Of a stretch of 64,000 bases of DNA, positions 43,412 to 51,639 are shown piece by piece; the stretch's first letter is position 1, and each line of letters starts with the position of its first letter. Source of the DNA: Micromonospora phaseoli (GTDB taxonomy: Bacteria > Actinomycetota > Actinomycetes > Mycobacteriales > Micromonosporaceae); the NCBI RefSeq assembly GCF_900109115.1, contig NZ_FNYV01000007.1:248001-312000 (forward strand). The letters are read 5' to 3'. Both the position numbers and the translations under genes were made by a program. The notes under the pieces are model-generated. The model was given only the letters and a program-made list of their open reading frames with translations. It made no database searches and was not told the origin of the DNA.

Positions 43412-43654
43412 ATGGCGGAATCAGCGAGGAAGGTGGCCGAAGAGGCGGAGCACCGGCTCGACAACCTGGCCGAGGACGTCCGGCAGCGATTCGACCGGAT
43501 CTCCGGCGGACGCTTCTCCGACCAGGTCAAAGCCGGCAGGTTCAGTGGCCGCGGCGACTCGGGTGGCCCCAGCAGGAGCGGACAGGTCGGCCAAGGCGCC
43601 GGTCGGGCGCGTAGCGACCAGCACCGTCGCCAACGGGGCGGATCGGCCCGCTGA
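43412..43654 (+). CDS. Small charged protein of unknown function, 80 residues
   Basis: An 80-residue hydrophilic protein. The first half is an amphipathic helix with alternating Glu, Arg and Ala (MAESARKVAEEAEHRLDNLA); the second half is Gly/Arg/Ser-rich and probably disordered. GGGGGGAG lies eight bases upstream of the ATG. A faint likeness to mycobacterial MT0933-type antitoxins is not strong enough to assert. It sits after the hspR operon, with a hairpin after the stop. Confidence 0.6.
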   Translation: MAESARKVAEEAEHRLDNLAEDVRQRFDRISGGRFSDQVKAGRFSGRGDSGGPSRSGQVGQGAGRARSDQHRRQRGGSAR

Positions 43655-43669
43655 GGATCTGTTGACGTG

Positions 43670-43700
43670 CGGGCCGGGAGCCACGGGGGGTCCCGGCCCG
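43670..43700 (+). terminator. Hairpin after the 80-residue gene
   Basis: A 10-bp stem (43670-43679 with 43691-43700) and 11-base loop, 16 bases after the stop. Confidence 0.55.
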
Positions 43701-43740
43701 TTCGCCGGCTGACCCGGCGCGACCGGGACCGGATCCGACC

Positions 43741-44169
43741 TCAGAGTCGACGGTTCTCCCGCACCAGCCCACCCTCGCACCACTCCCGGTAGACGAACAG
43801 CTCCGGCCGGGACAGCAGCACTCGGCTGTTGTGCGCCCAGGCGCGCATCATCTCGTCGCCGTTGCGCTCGGCCTGGTCCACCAGCTTGCGGAAGCGTCGC
43901 TTCGGGTGCGCCCGGAAGTTCGTCCGGATCCCGTCCGCCGCGTAGATGTAGAGGCAGTGCAGCGCGAACCGGCGGGCCGGGCAGCGCGGGTCCATCGCCA
44001 GTTCGAACAGCGTCATCACCAGCCGGTCGCCGGAGACCAGCAGGTCCCAGTCGGGCGGCATGGACGTCAAAGGGACGGAATCCGGGTGGTACGCCCAGGC
44101 CCGCAACTCCGCCGGGGACGGGTCGACGGGGTTGGCAAAGCCGTGGAACGCTGACTCCTGCACGCTCAC
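43741..44169 (-). CDS. Conserved-looking protein of unknown function, 142 residues
   Basis: A 142-residue soluble protein. It starts MSVQESAFHGFANPVDPSPA, then has a helical core MTLFELAMDPRCPARRFALH, YIYAADGIRTNFRAHPKRRF and RAWAHNSRVLLSRPELFVYR. Similar proteins occur across actinomycetes as far as I recall, without known function. The GTG at 44169 has GGAAGG seven bases upstream. It lies downstream of the antiporter gene on the same strand, about 150 bases away. Confidence 0.72.
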   Translation of the reverse strand: MSVQESAFHGFANPVDPSPAELRAWAYHPDSVPLTSMPPDWDLLVSGDRLVMTLFELAMDPRCPARRFALHCLYIYAADGIRTNFRAHPKRRFRKLVDQAERNGDEMMRAWAHNSRVLLSRPELFVYREWCEGGLVRENRRL

Positions 44170-44322
44170 CGGCCAACCTTCCGCTCTCGGCTGCGGGGGC
44201 GTCCGCCCGCCACGAACCCTGGCTGCTGGGGCGAAACGTTAACGCGGTACTGGTGAGTACCGGTAGCCCTTGTAGGAAGCAATTCGGCATCTGTTGGTTC
44301 GAGGAGTCATCCGGGGGGTCGG

Positions 44323-45534
44323 TCAGGCATTCTCCACCGCCTTGGCCGCCCTGGCCCGCTGTAGCGCCGCCCGGGCCCGCAGCCAGCGCCGGAACCAGGC
44401 GAAGTCCGGCAACCGGGCCAGCATCGGACCGGTGATCACGGTGATCAGCACGTACGTCGCGGCGAGCGCCGCCAACTTCGGCGTGACGCTGCCGGCCGCC
44501 ACCGCGAGCCCGGCGATGACGATGGAGAACTCGCCCCGAGGTGTCAGGACCAGCCCGGCCCGCCACCGACCGGGTTCGGCGATGCCGGCCCGGCGGGCGG
44601 CCAGGTAACCGGTCAGGGTCTTGGTCGCCATGGTCACCATCGCGAGCAGCAGCGCGGGCAGCAGCACCGGCGGGATGTGTCGCGGGTTGGTGGCGAGCCC
44701 GAAGAAGACGAAGAAGACGGCGGCGAACAGGTCACGCAGCGGAGTCAGTACCTCGGTGGCGTGATGGGCGACCGGCCCGGAGAGGGCGATACCGACCAGG
44801 AACGCGCCGACCGCCGCAGACACCTGGAGCTTCGCCGCGATCCCGGCCACCAGCAGGGTCAGACCGAGCACGCCGAGCAGCAGCGACTCGGCGTTGCCGA
44901 CCGACATCGCCCGGGAGATGAGGTTGCCGTAGCGCAGGGCGACCACCAGCACCGTGACCACGGTCAGCAGCGCGACGCCGAGGCCGAGGCCGCCCTTGAC
45001 CAACCCGACGCCGGCGAGCAGCGCGGTCAGCAGCGGCAGGTAGAAGGCCATCGCCAGGTCCTCGATCACCAGCACCGAGAGGACCACCGGGGTCTCCCGG
45101 TTGCCGATCCGGCCCAGGTCGGCCAGGAGCTTCGCGATCACACCTGAGGACGAGATCCAGGTGATCCCGCCGAGCACCACCGCGGCCACCCAACCCCAGC
45201 CGAGCAGCAGCGCGAACGCCGCACCCGGCAGGGCGTTGAGCACCGCGTCGATCAACCCCGCTGGGGCGGCCGACCGGAGGTTGCCGACCAGTTCGTCGGC
45301 CGAGTACTCCAGGCCGAGCATCACCAGCAGCAGGATCACGCCGATCTCGGCGCCGACGGCGAAGAACTCCTCGCTGGCACTCAACTCCAGAATGCCACCG
45401 TGCCCGAAGGCCAGACCCGCCAGTAGATACAGCGGGATCGGGGAGAGCCCGATCCGACGCCCGAGCCGCCCGAGCAGCCCGAGCAGGAACAGCAGTGCGC
45501 CGACTTCGACGAGCAGATCGGTGAAGTCGTGCAT
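44323..45534 (-). CDS. K+/H+ antiporter membrane subunit (CPA2 family, KhtU-like)
   Basis: A 403-residue antiporter with about 12 membrane helices. CPA2 features: LPLYLLAG-type start (PIPLYLLAGLAFGHGG), GVILLLVMLGLEYSADEL, LGGITWISSSGVIAKLL near the unwound helix, and VLVIEDLAMAFYLPLL with the Glu-Asp pair of the ion site. The fold exports K+ for H+. It lies seven bases after a TrkA_C subunit gene, the arrangement of KhtTU in Bacillus. It carries no own RCK domain, so regulation must come from that partner. Confidence 0.88.
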   Translation of the reverse strand: MHDFTDLLVEVGALLFLLGLLGRLGRRIGLSPIPLYLLAGLAFGHGGILELSASEEFFAVGAEIGVILLLVMLGLEYSADELVGNLRSAAPAGLIDAVLNALPGAAFALLLGWGWVAAVVLGGITWISSSGVIAKLLADLGRIGNRETPVVLSVLVIEDLAMAFYLPLLTALLAGVGLVKGGLGLGVALLTVVTVLVVALRYGNLISRAMSVGNAESLLLGVLGLTLLVAGIAAKLQVSAAVGAFLVGIALSGPVAHHATEVLTPLRDLFAAVFFVFFGLATNPRHIPPVLLPALLLAMVTMATKTLTGYLAARRAGIAEPGRWRAGLVLTPRGEFSIVIAGLAVAAGSVTPKLAALAATYVLITVITGPMLARLPDFAWFRRWLRARAALQRARAAKAVENA

Positions 45535-45541
45535 CGGCGGC

Positions 45542-46039
45542 TCAGCCAGCCGAATCGCCGGCGAAGATCGCGTTGACCCCGTCCAGGCCCCGCCGGTTGC
45601 CGACGACGACGACCACGTCCCCCGCCGCGAAACGGAAGGTCGGTGACGGCGAGACGATCACCTCGCCGGCGCGCAGGATGGCCACGATCGAGGCACCGGT
45701 GCGGGTGCGTACCTTCGCCTCACCCATCGGTCGGTTGAGGTAGGTCGAGGAGGTCGGGATGGCGATCTGCTCGGTGAGCAATCCGGCGGCCTGTTCGCGT
45801 AGCCCGGAGAGCTGCCCGAGGATCAACGAAGCACCGAGGATGTCGGCCAGCGCCGCCGCCTCGTCGTCGGTGAGCGGAACGTCCGCGGCGGAGCCGTCCG
45901 GATCGTCCGAGTCGTACAGAACCAGGTCACGGCGACCGTTGCGGTGGGAGACGACCCCCAGACGCCGGCCGGATTCGGTCATCATGTCATGACGTACGCC
46001 GATGCCTGGTAAGGCGGTCTGTTCGACTCGTGCTCGCAC
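45542..46039 (-). CDS. RCK_C/TrkA-C regulatory subunit of K+/H+ antiporter (KhtT-like)
   Basis: A 165-residue soluble protein. The N-terminal half (TALPGIGVRHDMMTESGRRL, then VVSHRNGRRDLVLYDSDDPD) matches the KhtT N-domain, and the C-terminal half is an RCK_C domain (KVRTRTGASIVAILRAGEVI, FAAGDVVVVVGNR). In B. subtilis KhtT binds c-di-AMP and gates KhtU. Codon 10 is TTA (46010-46012), rare in such genomes. The start is the GTG at 46039. Its first 26 codons are duplicated as a dead fragment at 47211-47294. Confidence 0.85.
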   Translation of the reverse strand: MRARVEQTALPGIGVRHDMMTESGRRLGVVSHRNGRRDLVLYDSDDPDGSAADVPLTDDEAAALADILGASLILGQLSGLREQAAGLLTEQIAIPTSSTYLNRPMGEAKVRTRTGASIVAILRAGEVIVSPSPTFRFAAGDVVVVVGNRRGLDGVNAIFAGDSAG

Positions 46040-46070
46040 GGGCTCAGGCTACTCTCGCGACGGAGGCCGC

Positions 46071-47192
46071 ATGACCACCCGCCGGGCCTGCTCGTTGATC
46101 CTGCCTGCCCTGTTGGCGGTGCTCTCCGGCTGTGCGATCGGGGACGTCCGCCGTACTCCACCGGGGCCGTCGAACAGCGCCTCCCCGATATCGCCGCCGC
46201 CGTCCCCCAGGCCCGTCGCGGAGACCCGTACCACCCGTCTCGCCGTCCCGAAGAAGTACGACCGGCCGTACGTCGAGTTCGCCGACGTCCGGAACGGATA
46301 CGCACTCTTCGCCGTCTGTGACGGTCTGCCACCCGGTCCGGAATGTCCTGCCCTGCTCTGGTCCACCCGCGATGGCGGCCTTTCCTGGCAGCAGTTGCGC
46401 CATCCGAAGCCGGTGGCCGACAACCAGCAGTTGTACACCGCCGCGGGAATGCTGGCGCTGGTGGCCGAACCGCACGGCTGGTGGACCTCCACCGACGGCG
46501 GCGAGACCTTCGACCACAGCCCGGGCCTTGCCGCGCCCCCGCGGTGGTGGGCGGCCGAGGGCAGGTTTCGGGTCATCGACCACTCGGGGACGGTGGGTCG
46601 CTGGGACGGCACGATGCTCCGCCCGCTGCGCACCCAACCGTCGATACCCGCGCTGAACACGGTCGTGCAGGGCGATGGGAGGACAGTGACCGCGGGCGGC
46701 ACCGAGTACCGGGGGCCCGTGGTGGCGGCGGGCGCGGGTGAGGACGGCCGACTGTACGCCGCGATCTCCTGGGACGAGGGGCGGAGTTGGGAGCGGACCC
46801 CGGTGCCGACGCCAGACGGCGAGGTGGGCGTGCTTCGGGCGGAGTTGGCGGGCGGTCAACTCTGGCTGATCGGTGAGCGGCCCGACCGGACGAGCTTCCC
46901 GGCGCTGTGGCGGCTCGAGGCCAGCGGGTGGCAACCGGTATCCGCGCAGGGGCACCCGGAGTCGGGGCAGGCGGTGCCGCTCGGTGGTCTGGTGGCGATA
47001 GTCAGTCCGCAGGGTGCCGGAGTGGTGGCCGGCGGTTGGTACATGGATCTGCCCTGGCCGGTCACCAGCGAGCATCACCTGCGTTTGCTGCCCGATGACA
47101 CCCTTTTCGCGGTCTCCGAGGAGGAAATCCTGCTGGGTGTCGGCAATCTCGCCGACCGCACCTGGACGGCGGTGATCATCGAGACGATCTGA
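46071..47192 (+). CDS. BNR/Asp-box lipoprotein, copy 1
   Basis: A 373-residue exported lipoprotein. The signal peptide ends in the lipobox AVLSGC. After a Pro/Ser spacer it has sialidase-type Asp-boxes STRDGGLSW, STDGGETF and SWDEGRSW, typical of beta-propellers. It shares most of its sequence with the protein at 47326. The substrate is unknown; Asp-boxes alone do not indicate glycosidase activity. GGAGG precedes the ATG by a few bases. It is divergent from the khtT-like gene with a 31-base gap, so the two must share a very compact promoter region. Confidence 0.82.
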   Translation: MTTRRACSLILPALLAVLSGCAIGDVRRTPPGPSNSASPISPPPSPRPVAETRTTRLAVPKKYDRPYVEFADVRNGYALFAVCDGLPPGPECPALLWSTRDGGLSWQQLRHPKPVADNQQLYTAAGMLALVAEPHGWWTSTDGGETFDHSPGLAAPPRWWAAEGRFRVIDHSGTVGRWDGTMLRPLRTQPSIPALNTVVQGDGRTVTAGGTEYRGPVVAAGAGEDGRLYAAISWDEGRSWERTPVPTPDGEVGVLRAELAGGQLWLIGERPDRTSFPALWRLEASGWQPVSAQGHPESGQAVPLGGLVAIVSPQGAGVVAGGWYMDLPWPVTSEHHLRLLPDDTLFAVSEEEILLGVGNLADRTWTAVIIETI

Positions 47193-47210
47193 TGTCGGCC
47201 GCGCCTCCGC

Positions 47211-47294
47211 CCCCAACCGCGGGCCGGACTCCGTCATCATGTCGTGACGTACGCCGATCCCCGGTAGTGCAGTCCGTGCGACACGTGATCGGGC
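47211..47294 (-). pseudogene. Truncated 5' fragment of the khtT-like gene, left by tandem duplication
   Basis: The minus strand reads RTALPGIGVRHDMMTESGPR followed by LG, matching residues 7-28 of the intact KhtT-like protein (QTALPGIGVRHDMMTESGRR). The start codon is gone (GCC where the gene has GTG) and the homology stops after about 28 codons. The offset from 45967-46071 to 47222-47326 is exactly 1,255 bases with no gaps. Confidence 0.85.
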
Positions 47295-47325
47295 GCGCTC
47301 AGGCTACTTTCGTGCTGGAGGCCGA

Positions 47326-48456
47326 ATGACCGCGCGTCGAGTCCGCTCTCTGCTCCTGTCTGCGCTGGTGGCGGCGCTTGCAGGTTGTTCGATCGGGGAT
47401 GTCCGCCGTACCGCGCCGGCACCTGAGCCGACGGTGTCGGACAGCGCCTCCCCACCGCCGGCCCCGAGGCCCGTGGCGGAGACCCGCACCACCCGCCTCG
47501 CCGTCCCGGAGCGGTACGACCCGCCGTACGTCGAATTCGTCGACGCCGAGGGCGGCTACGCCCTCTTCGCCGCCTGCGACGGCCGCCCGCCTGGGCCGGA
47601 CTGCCCGGCCCTGCTCTGGTCGACCCGCGACGGTGGCCGGTCCTGGCAGCAGCTGCGCCATCCGAAGCCGGTGGCGGACAACCAGCAGTTGTACGCCACC
47701 GTCGACGTGCTCGCCCTCCACGCCGAGCCGCACGGCTGGTGGAGCTCCACCGACGGCGGCGAGACCTTCCGGCACAGCCCGGGGGAGGATGCCCCGGCCA
47801 GCTGGCAGGAGACCCAGGGGCGGTTCCAGATCATCGAAGGTTCGGGCGAGGTGGGTCGCTGGAACGGCCGAAGGCTGCGCCCGGTGCCCGCCCAGCCGCC
47901 GCTGTCCGCGACACACGCGGTCGCGGTCGGTGACGAGCTGATCAGCAATTCGGACGGGACGACGTTCGACGTGCCGCTGATCGCGGCCGGGCTGTCCAAG
48001 GATGGCCGGCCGGCCGTCGTGCAGTCCTGGGACGAGGGGCGGAGTTGGCATGCGGGGGAGCTGCTGCCGGACGCCGGCGAGGTGAGCGTGCTGCGCGTGG
48101 TGCTGCGACCCGACGGGCAGTGGCTGATCGGCGAGCGGCCCGACCGCACGGGCTTTCCGGCACTGTGGCGAGGCAACGCCGGGGGCGGTTGGTTCAGGGT
48201 GTACGCCGAGGGGCATCCGGAATCGGGGCGGGTGACACCCCTGGGTGGCAGCACGGCGGCGGTGATCAGTCCTCGTGGTGCGGGTGCCGTCATCGGTGGC
48301 CGCTACCAGGACCTGCCGTGGCCGGTGACCGCCGAGCACACCCTGCGGGTGCTGGCCGACGGCACGTTGTTCGCAGCCGCACCGCAGGGTGTTCTGCTCG
48401 GCACGGGCCAGCACGCCGAGCGAAACTGGGTAGCGATCAACCTGGACGGTGACTGA
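47326..48456 (+). CDS. BNR/Asp-box lipoprotein, copy 2 (tandem duplicate)
   Basis: A 376-residue paralogue of the protein at 46071. It has a lipobox (ALAGCS), Asp-boxes STRDGGRSW, STDGGETF and SWDEGRSW, and the same spacer and repeat order. The 104 bases before its ATG align without gaps to the 104 bases before copy 1 and include the dead khtT fragment. So it was produced by tandem duplication of a segment carrying the promoter. Several surface stretches have diverged (for example the region around residues 185-215), suggesting separate use. Confidence 0.82.
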   Translation: MTARRVRSLLLSALVAALAGCSIGDVRRTAPAPEPTVSDSASPPPAPRPVAETRTTRLAVPERYDPPYVEFVDAEGGYALFAACDGRPPGPDCPALLWSTRDGGRSWQQLRHPKPVADNQQLYATVDVLALHAEPHGWWSSTDGGETFRHSPGEDAPASWQETQGRFQIIEGSGEVGRWNGRRLRPVPAQPPLSATHAVAVGDELISNSDGTTFDVPLIAAGLSKDGRPAVVQSWDEGRSWHAGELLPDAGEVSVLRVVLRPDGQWLIGERPDRTGFPALWRGNAGGGWFRVYAEGHPESGRVTPLGGSTAAVISPRGAGAVIGGRYQDLPWPVTAEHTLRVLADGTLFAAAPQGVLLGTGQHAERNWVAINLDGD

Positions 48457-48487
48457 TACCGGATGTGACTCAGGTCACGTGATTGGG

Positions 48488-48506
48488 TTGAGTGGAATAG
48501 GCTCAA
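48488..48506. promoter_or_regulatory. HAIR operator (HspR-binding) at clpB
   Basis: TTGAGT, seven bases, GCTCAA: one mismatch in the right arm of the HAIR core. It lies 47 bases before the clpB ATG and mirrors the site before dnaK. Confidence 0.75.
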
Positions 48507-48552
48507 CTCTGGTTCTGTCGGTACCAGTGGACACACCGATCCAGGGGAGCCC

Positions 48553-51144
48553 ATGAACACCGAACGCCTCACCACCAAGAGCCGCGAATCCATCACCGGC
48601 GCCGTCGCACTGGCGAACCAGCGCGGGCACGCCACCGTGGAGCCATGGCACCTGCTGCTGTCGCTGCTGGACACCGAGGGCTCGACCGCTGCCGGCCTGC
48701 TGCGCGCCGTCGGGGCCGACCCCGCCGAGCTGCGCCGGGCCGCGCAACGGGCGGTCGACGCGCTGCCCGCCGCCCGGGGTTCCAGCATCGCCGAGCCGAC
48801 CCTGGCTCGCGAGTTCGTCAACGCCATCGGCGCCGCCGAGCAGATCGCCCGCCCGCTGCGCGACGAGTACACCTCCACCGAGCACCTGCTCACCGGCCTG
48901 GCCCGGGTCGGCGGTGCCGTCTCCGGGGCGCTCAAGGCCGCCGGTGCCACCGAGGAGAGCCTGGTCGCCGCCTTCCCGCAGGTGCGTGGCGGAGACCGGC
49001 GGGTCACCACCGCCGACCCTGAGCAGACCTACCAGGCACTGGCCAAGTACGGCGTGGACCTGACCGCGAGCGCCCGGGACGGCAAGATCGACCCGGTGAT
49101 CGGCCGGGACTCCGAGATCCGTCGGGTGATCCAGGTGCTCTCCCGGCGTACCAAGAACAACCCGGTACTCATCGGTGAGCCCGGCGTCGGCAAGACCGCG
49201 ATCGTCGAGGGCCTGGCCCAGCGGATCGTCGCCGGTGACGTGCCCGAGTCACTGCGCGACAAGAAGCTGGTCTCGCTGGACCTCGGCGCGATGGTGGCGG
49301 GCGCCCAGTATCGAGGCCAGTTCGAGGAGCGGTTGAAGTCCGTGCTGGAGGAGATCAAGAACTCCGACGGTCAGGTCATCACCTTCCTCGACGAACTGCA
49401 CACCGTGGTCGGCGCCGGCAAGGGCGAGGGCTCGATGGACGCCGGCAACATGCTCAAGCCGATGCTGGCCCGTGGTGAGCTGCGCATGGTCGGCGCGACC
49501 ACGCTGGACGAGTACCGCGAGCACATCGAGAAGGACCCGGCCCTGGAGCGCCGCTTCCAGCCGGTGCTGGTCGGCGAGCCGACCATCGAGGACACCATCG
49601 GCATCCTGCGCGGCCTCAAGGAGCGCTACGAGGTGCACCACGGCGTACGCATCACCGACGCCGCCCTGGTCGCCGCCGCCACCCTCTCCGACCGGTACAT
49701 CACCGACCGGTTCCTGCCCGACAAGGCGATCGACCTGGTCGACGAGTCGGCGTCCCGGCTCCGGATGGAGATCGACTCGCGGCCGGTCGAGGTGGACGAG
49801 ATCGAGCGGGCGGTCCGCCGGCTGGAGATCGAGGAGATGGCGCTGGCCAAGGAGCCGGACGCCGCCTCCGCCGAGCGCCTGGAGCGGCTGCGCAAGGAGT
49901 TGGCCGACAAGCGTGAGCAGCTCACCGCCCTCTCCGAGCGCTGGCAGACCGAGAAGAGCCACATCACCAAGCTCTCCACCGCGAAGGAGGAGTTGGAGCG
50001 GCTCGGTGGCGAGGCAGAGCGGGCCGAACGCGACGGGGAACTGGAACGCGCAGCCGAGCTGCGTTACGGCCGAATTCCCGCGCTCAAGGTCGAGCTGGCC
50101 AACGCCGAGGAGGAGCTGGCCCGACTCCAGTCCGCCGGCGCGATGCTCAAGGAGGAGGTCGGCGCGGACGACATCGCCGCCGTGGTCGCCTCCTGGACCG
50201 GCATCCCCGCCGGCCGACTGCTGGAGGGCGAGACCGTCAAGTTGCTGCGGATGGAGGAGTCGCTGCGCGAGCGCGTGGTCGGTCAGGCCGAGGCGGTCGC
50301 CGCGGTCTCCGACGCGGTACGCCGGGCCCGAGCCGGCGTCGCCGACCCGGACCGCCCGACCGGAAGCTTCCTCTTCCTCGGCCCGACCGGGGTCGGCAAG
50401 ACCGAGTTGGCCAAGGCGCTCGCCGAGTTCCTCTTCGACGACGAGCGGGCCATGGTCCGCATCGACATGAGCGAGTACGGCGAGAAGCACTCGGTGGCCC
50501 GCCTGGTCGGCGCCCCGCCCGGCTACATCGGCTACGAGGAGGGCGGGCAGCTCACCGAGGCGGTCCGCCGCCGGCCGTACTCGGTGATCTTGCTGGACGA
50601 GGTGGAGAAGGCCCACCCGGACGTCTTCGACATCCTGCTCCAGGTGCTCGACGACGGCCGGCTGACCGACGGCCAGGGTCGTACCGTCGACTTCCGCAAC
50701 GCGATCCTGATCCTCACCTCGAACCTCGGCTCGGCGGTGATCAGTGACCTGACGCTGGCCGAGGAGCAGCGCCGTGAGGGCGTCCTCGCGACGGTCCGGT
50801 CGCACTTCAAGCCGGAGTTCCTCAACCGGCTCGACGACATCGTGGTCTTCGCCGCGCTGCTCGGCGAGGATCTGCGGGCCATCGTGGACATCCAGCTGGC
50901 CCGGTTGCGACGTCGGCTCGCCGATCGTCGCCTGTCGCTGGAGACCACCGACGCCGCCCGTGGCTGGCTCGCCGAGCACGGGTACGACCCGATCTACGGC
51001 GCCCGCCCGCTACGCCGCCTGGTCCAGTCCGCGATCGGCGACCAGCTCGCCAGGGCACTGCTCGCCGGCCAGATCCGCGACGGCGACACGGTGCGGGTCG
51101 ACCTCGCCGACGGCAAGGACGGCCTGTCGGTGACGGCCGCCTGA
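48553..51144 (+). CDS. clpB: ATP-dependent disaggregase ClpB
   Basis: An 863-residue Hsp100. It has an N-domain (1-150), NBD1 with GEPGVGKTAIVEGLAQRIV and the LDELHTVVGAGKGEGSMDAG Walker B and pore region, a coiled-coil middle domain (about 410-530) that marks ClpB rather than ClpC, and NBD2 with LGPTGVGKTELAKALAEFL and ILLDEVEKAHPDVFDILLQV. It rescues aggregated proteins with DnaK. A HAIR site upstream suggests HspR control. GGGGAG precedes the ATG. Confidence 0.97.
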   Translation: MNTERLTTKSRESITGAVALANQRGHATVEPWHLLLSLLDTEGSTAAGLLRAVGADPAELRRAAQRAVDALPAARGSSIAEPTLAREFVNAIGAAEQIARPLRDEYTSTEHLLTGLARVGGAVSGALKAAGATEESLVAAFPQVRGGDRRVTTADPEQTYQALAKYGVDLTASARDGKIDPVIGRDSEIRRVIQVLSRRTKNNPVLIGEPGVGKTAIVEGLAQRIVAGDVPESLRDKKLVSLDLGAMVAGAQYRGQFEERLKSVLEEIKNSDGQVITFLDELHTVVGAGKGEGSMDAGNMLKPMLARGELRMVGATTLDEYREHIEKDPALERRFQPVLVGEPTIEDTIGILRGLKERYEVHHGVRITDAALVAAATLSDRYITDRFLPDKAIDLVDESASRLRMEIDSRPVEVDEIERAVRRLEIEEMALAKEPDAASAERLERLRKELADKREQLTALSERWQTEKSHITKLSTAKEELERLGGEAERAERDGELERAAELRYGRIPALKVELANAEEELARLQSAGAMLKEEVGADDIAAVVASWTGIPAGRLLEGETVKLLRMEESLRERVVGQAEAVAAVSDAVRRARAGVADPDRPTGSFLFLGPTGVGKTELAKALAEFLFDDERAMVRIDMSEYGEKHSVARLVGAPPGYIGYEEGGQLTEAVRRRPYSVILLDEVEKAHPDVFDILLQVLDDGRLTDGQGRTVDFRNAILILTSNLGSAVISDLTLAEEQRREGVLATVRSHFKPEFLNRLDDIVVFAALLGEDLRAIVDIQLARLRRRLADRRLSLETTDAARGWLAEHGYDPIYGARPLRRLVQSAIGDQLARALLAGQIRDGDTVRVDLADGKDGLSVTAA

Positions 51145-51185
51145 TCACCGAGCGGGCACGGCCGGCCGGGGTGAGGATGGGAGGC

Positions 51186-51569
51186 ATGTTCGGCATGCGA
51201 CGGAAAAAGGAATCTGAGTTGGCGAGGGCGGTCTCGGAACTCGCCCACGCCGGCACACTCGCGTTCGGCGGGGTCGGGATCGCGGGGTCACTGCTGTCGG
51301 AGACCGAGGCGTACCAGCGGATCGCGGCGGCGCTGACCGACCAGCCGGACGAGGTCCGAGACCTGCTCGACCGCCTGCTCACGACCGGCACCCCGGCCGG
51401 CCGCGTGTACGCCGCCACCCTGCTGGAGCGGCTCGACCCGGCGGAGGGGCAGGCGGCCTGGGCGGCGCTGCGCGGCGACGCGGCGCAGCTGAGCACGGCC
51501 ACCGGCTGCGTCATGGGGAGCACCACGGTCGGCGAGTACGCCGCCGAGCGGCTCGCCGGAGCCTCCTGA
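51186..51569 (+). CDS. Protein of unknown function, 127 residues
   Basis: A soluble helical protein (MFGMRRKKESELARAVSELA at the start). Repeating helices LLDRLLTTGTPAGRVYAATL and LERLDPAEGQAAWAALRGDA resemble HEAT-type pairs. Not a family I recognise. Starts at 51171, 51177 or 51186 are possible; 51186 is preferred with AGGATGGGAGG upstream. It follows clpB by 41 bases and might be co-transcribed. Confidence 0.65.
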   Translation: MFGMRRKKESELARAVSELAHAGTLAFGGVGIAGSLLSETEAYQRIAAALTDQPDEVRDLLDRLLTTGTPAGRVYAATLLERLDPAEGQAAWAALRGDAAQLSTATGCVMGSTTVGEYAAERLAGAS

Positions 51570-51639
51570 TCCGTCCGACCGGTCAGGTCCGTCCGATCGA
51601 CGCTGCCGAGACTTGCGCCCGGACCGTACCGTCCGGGCC

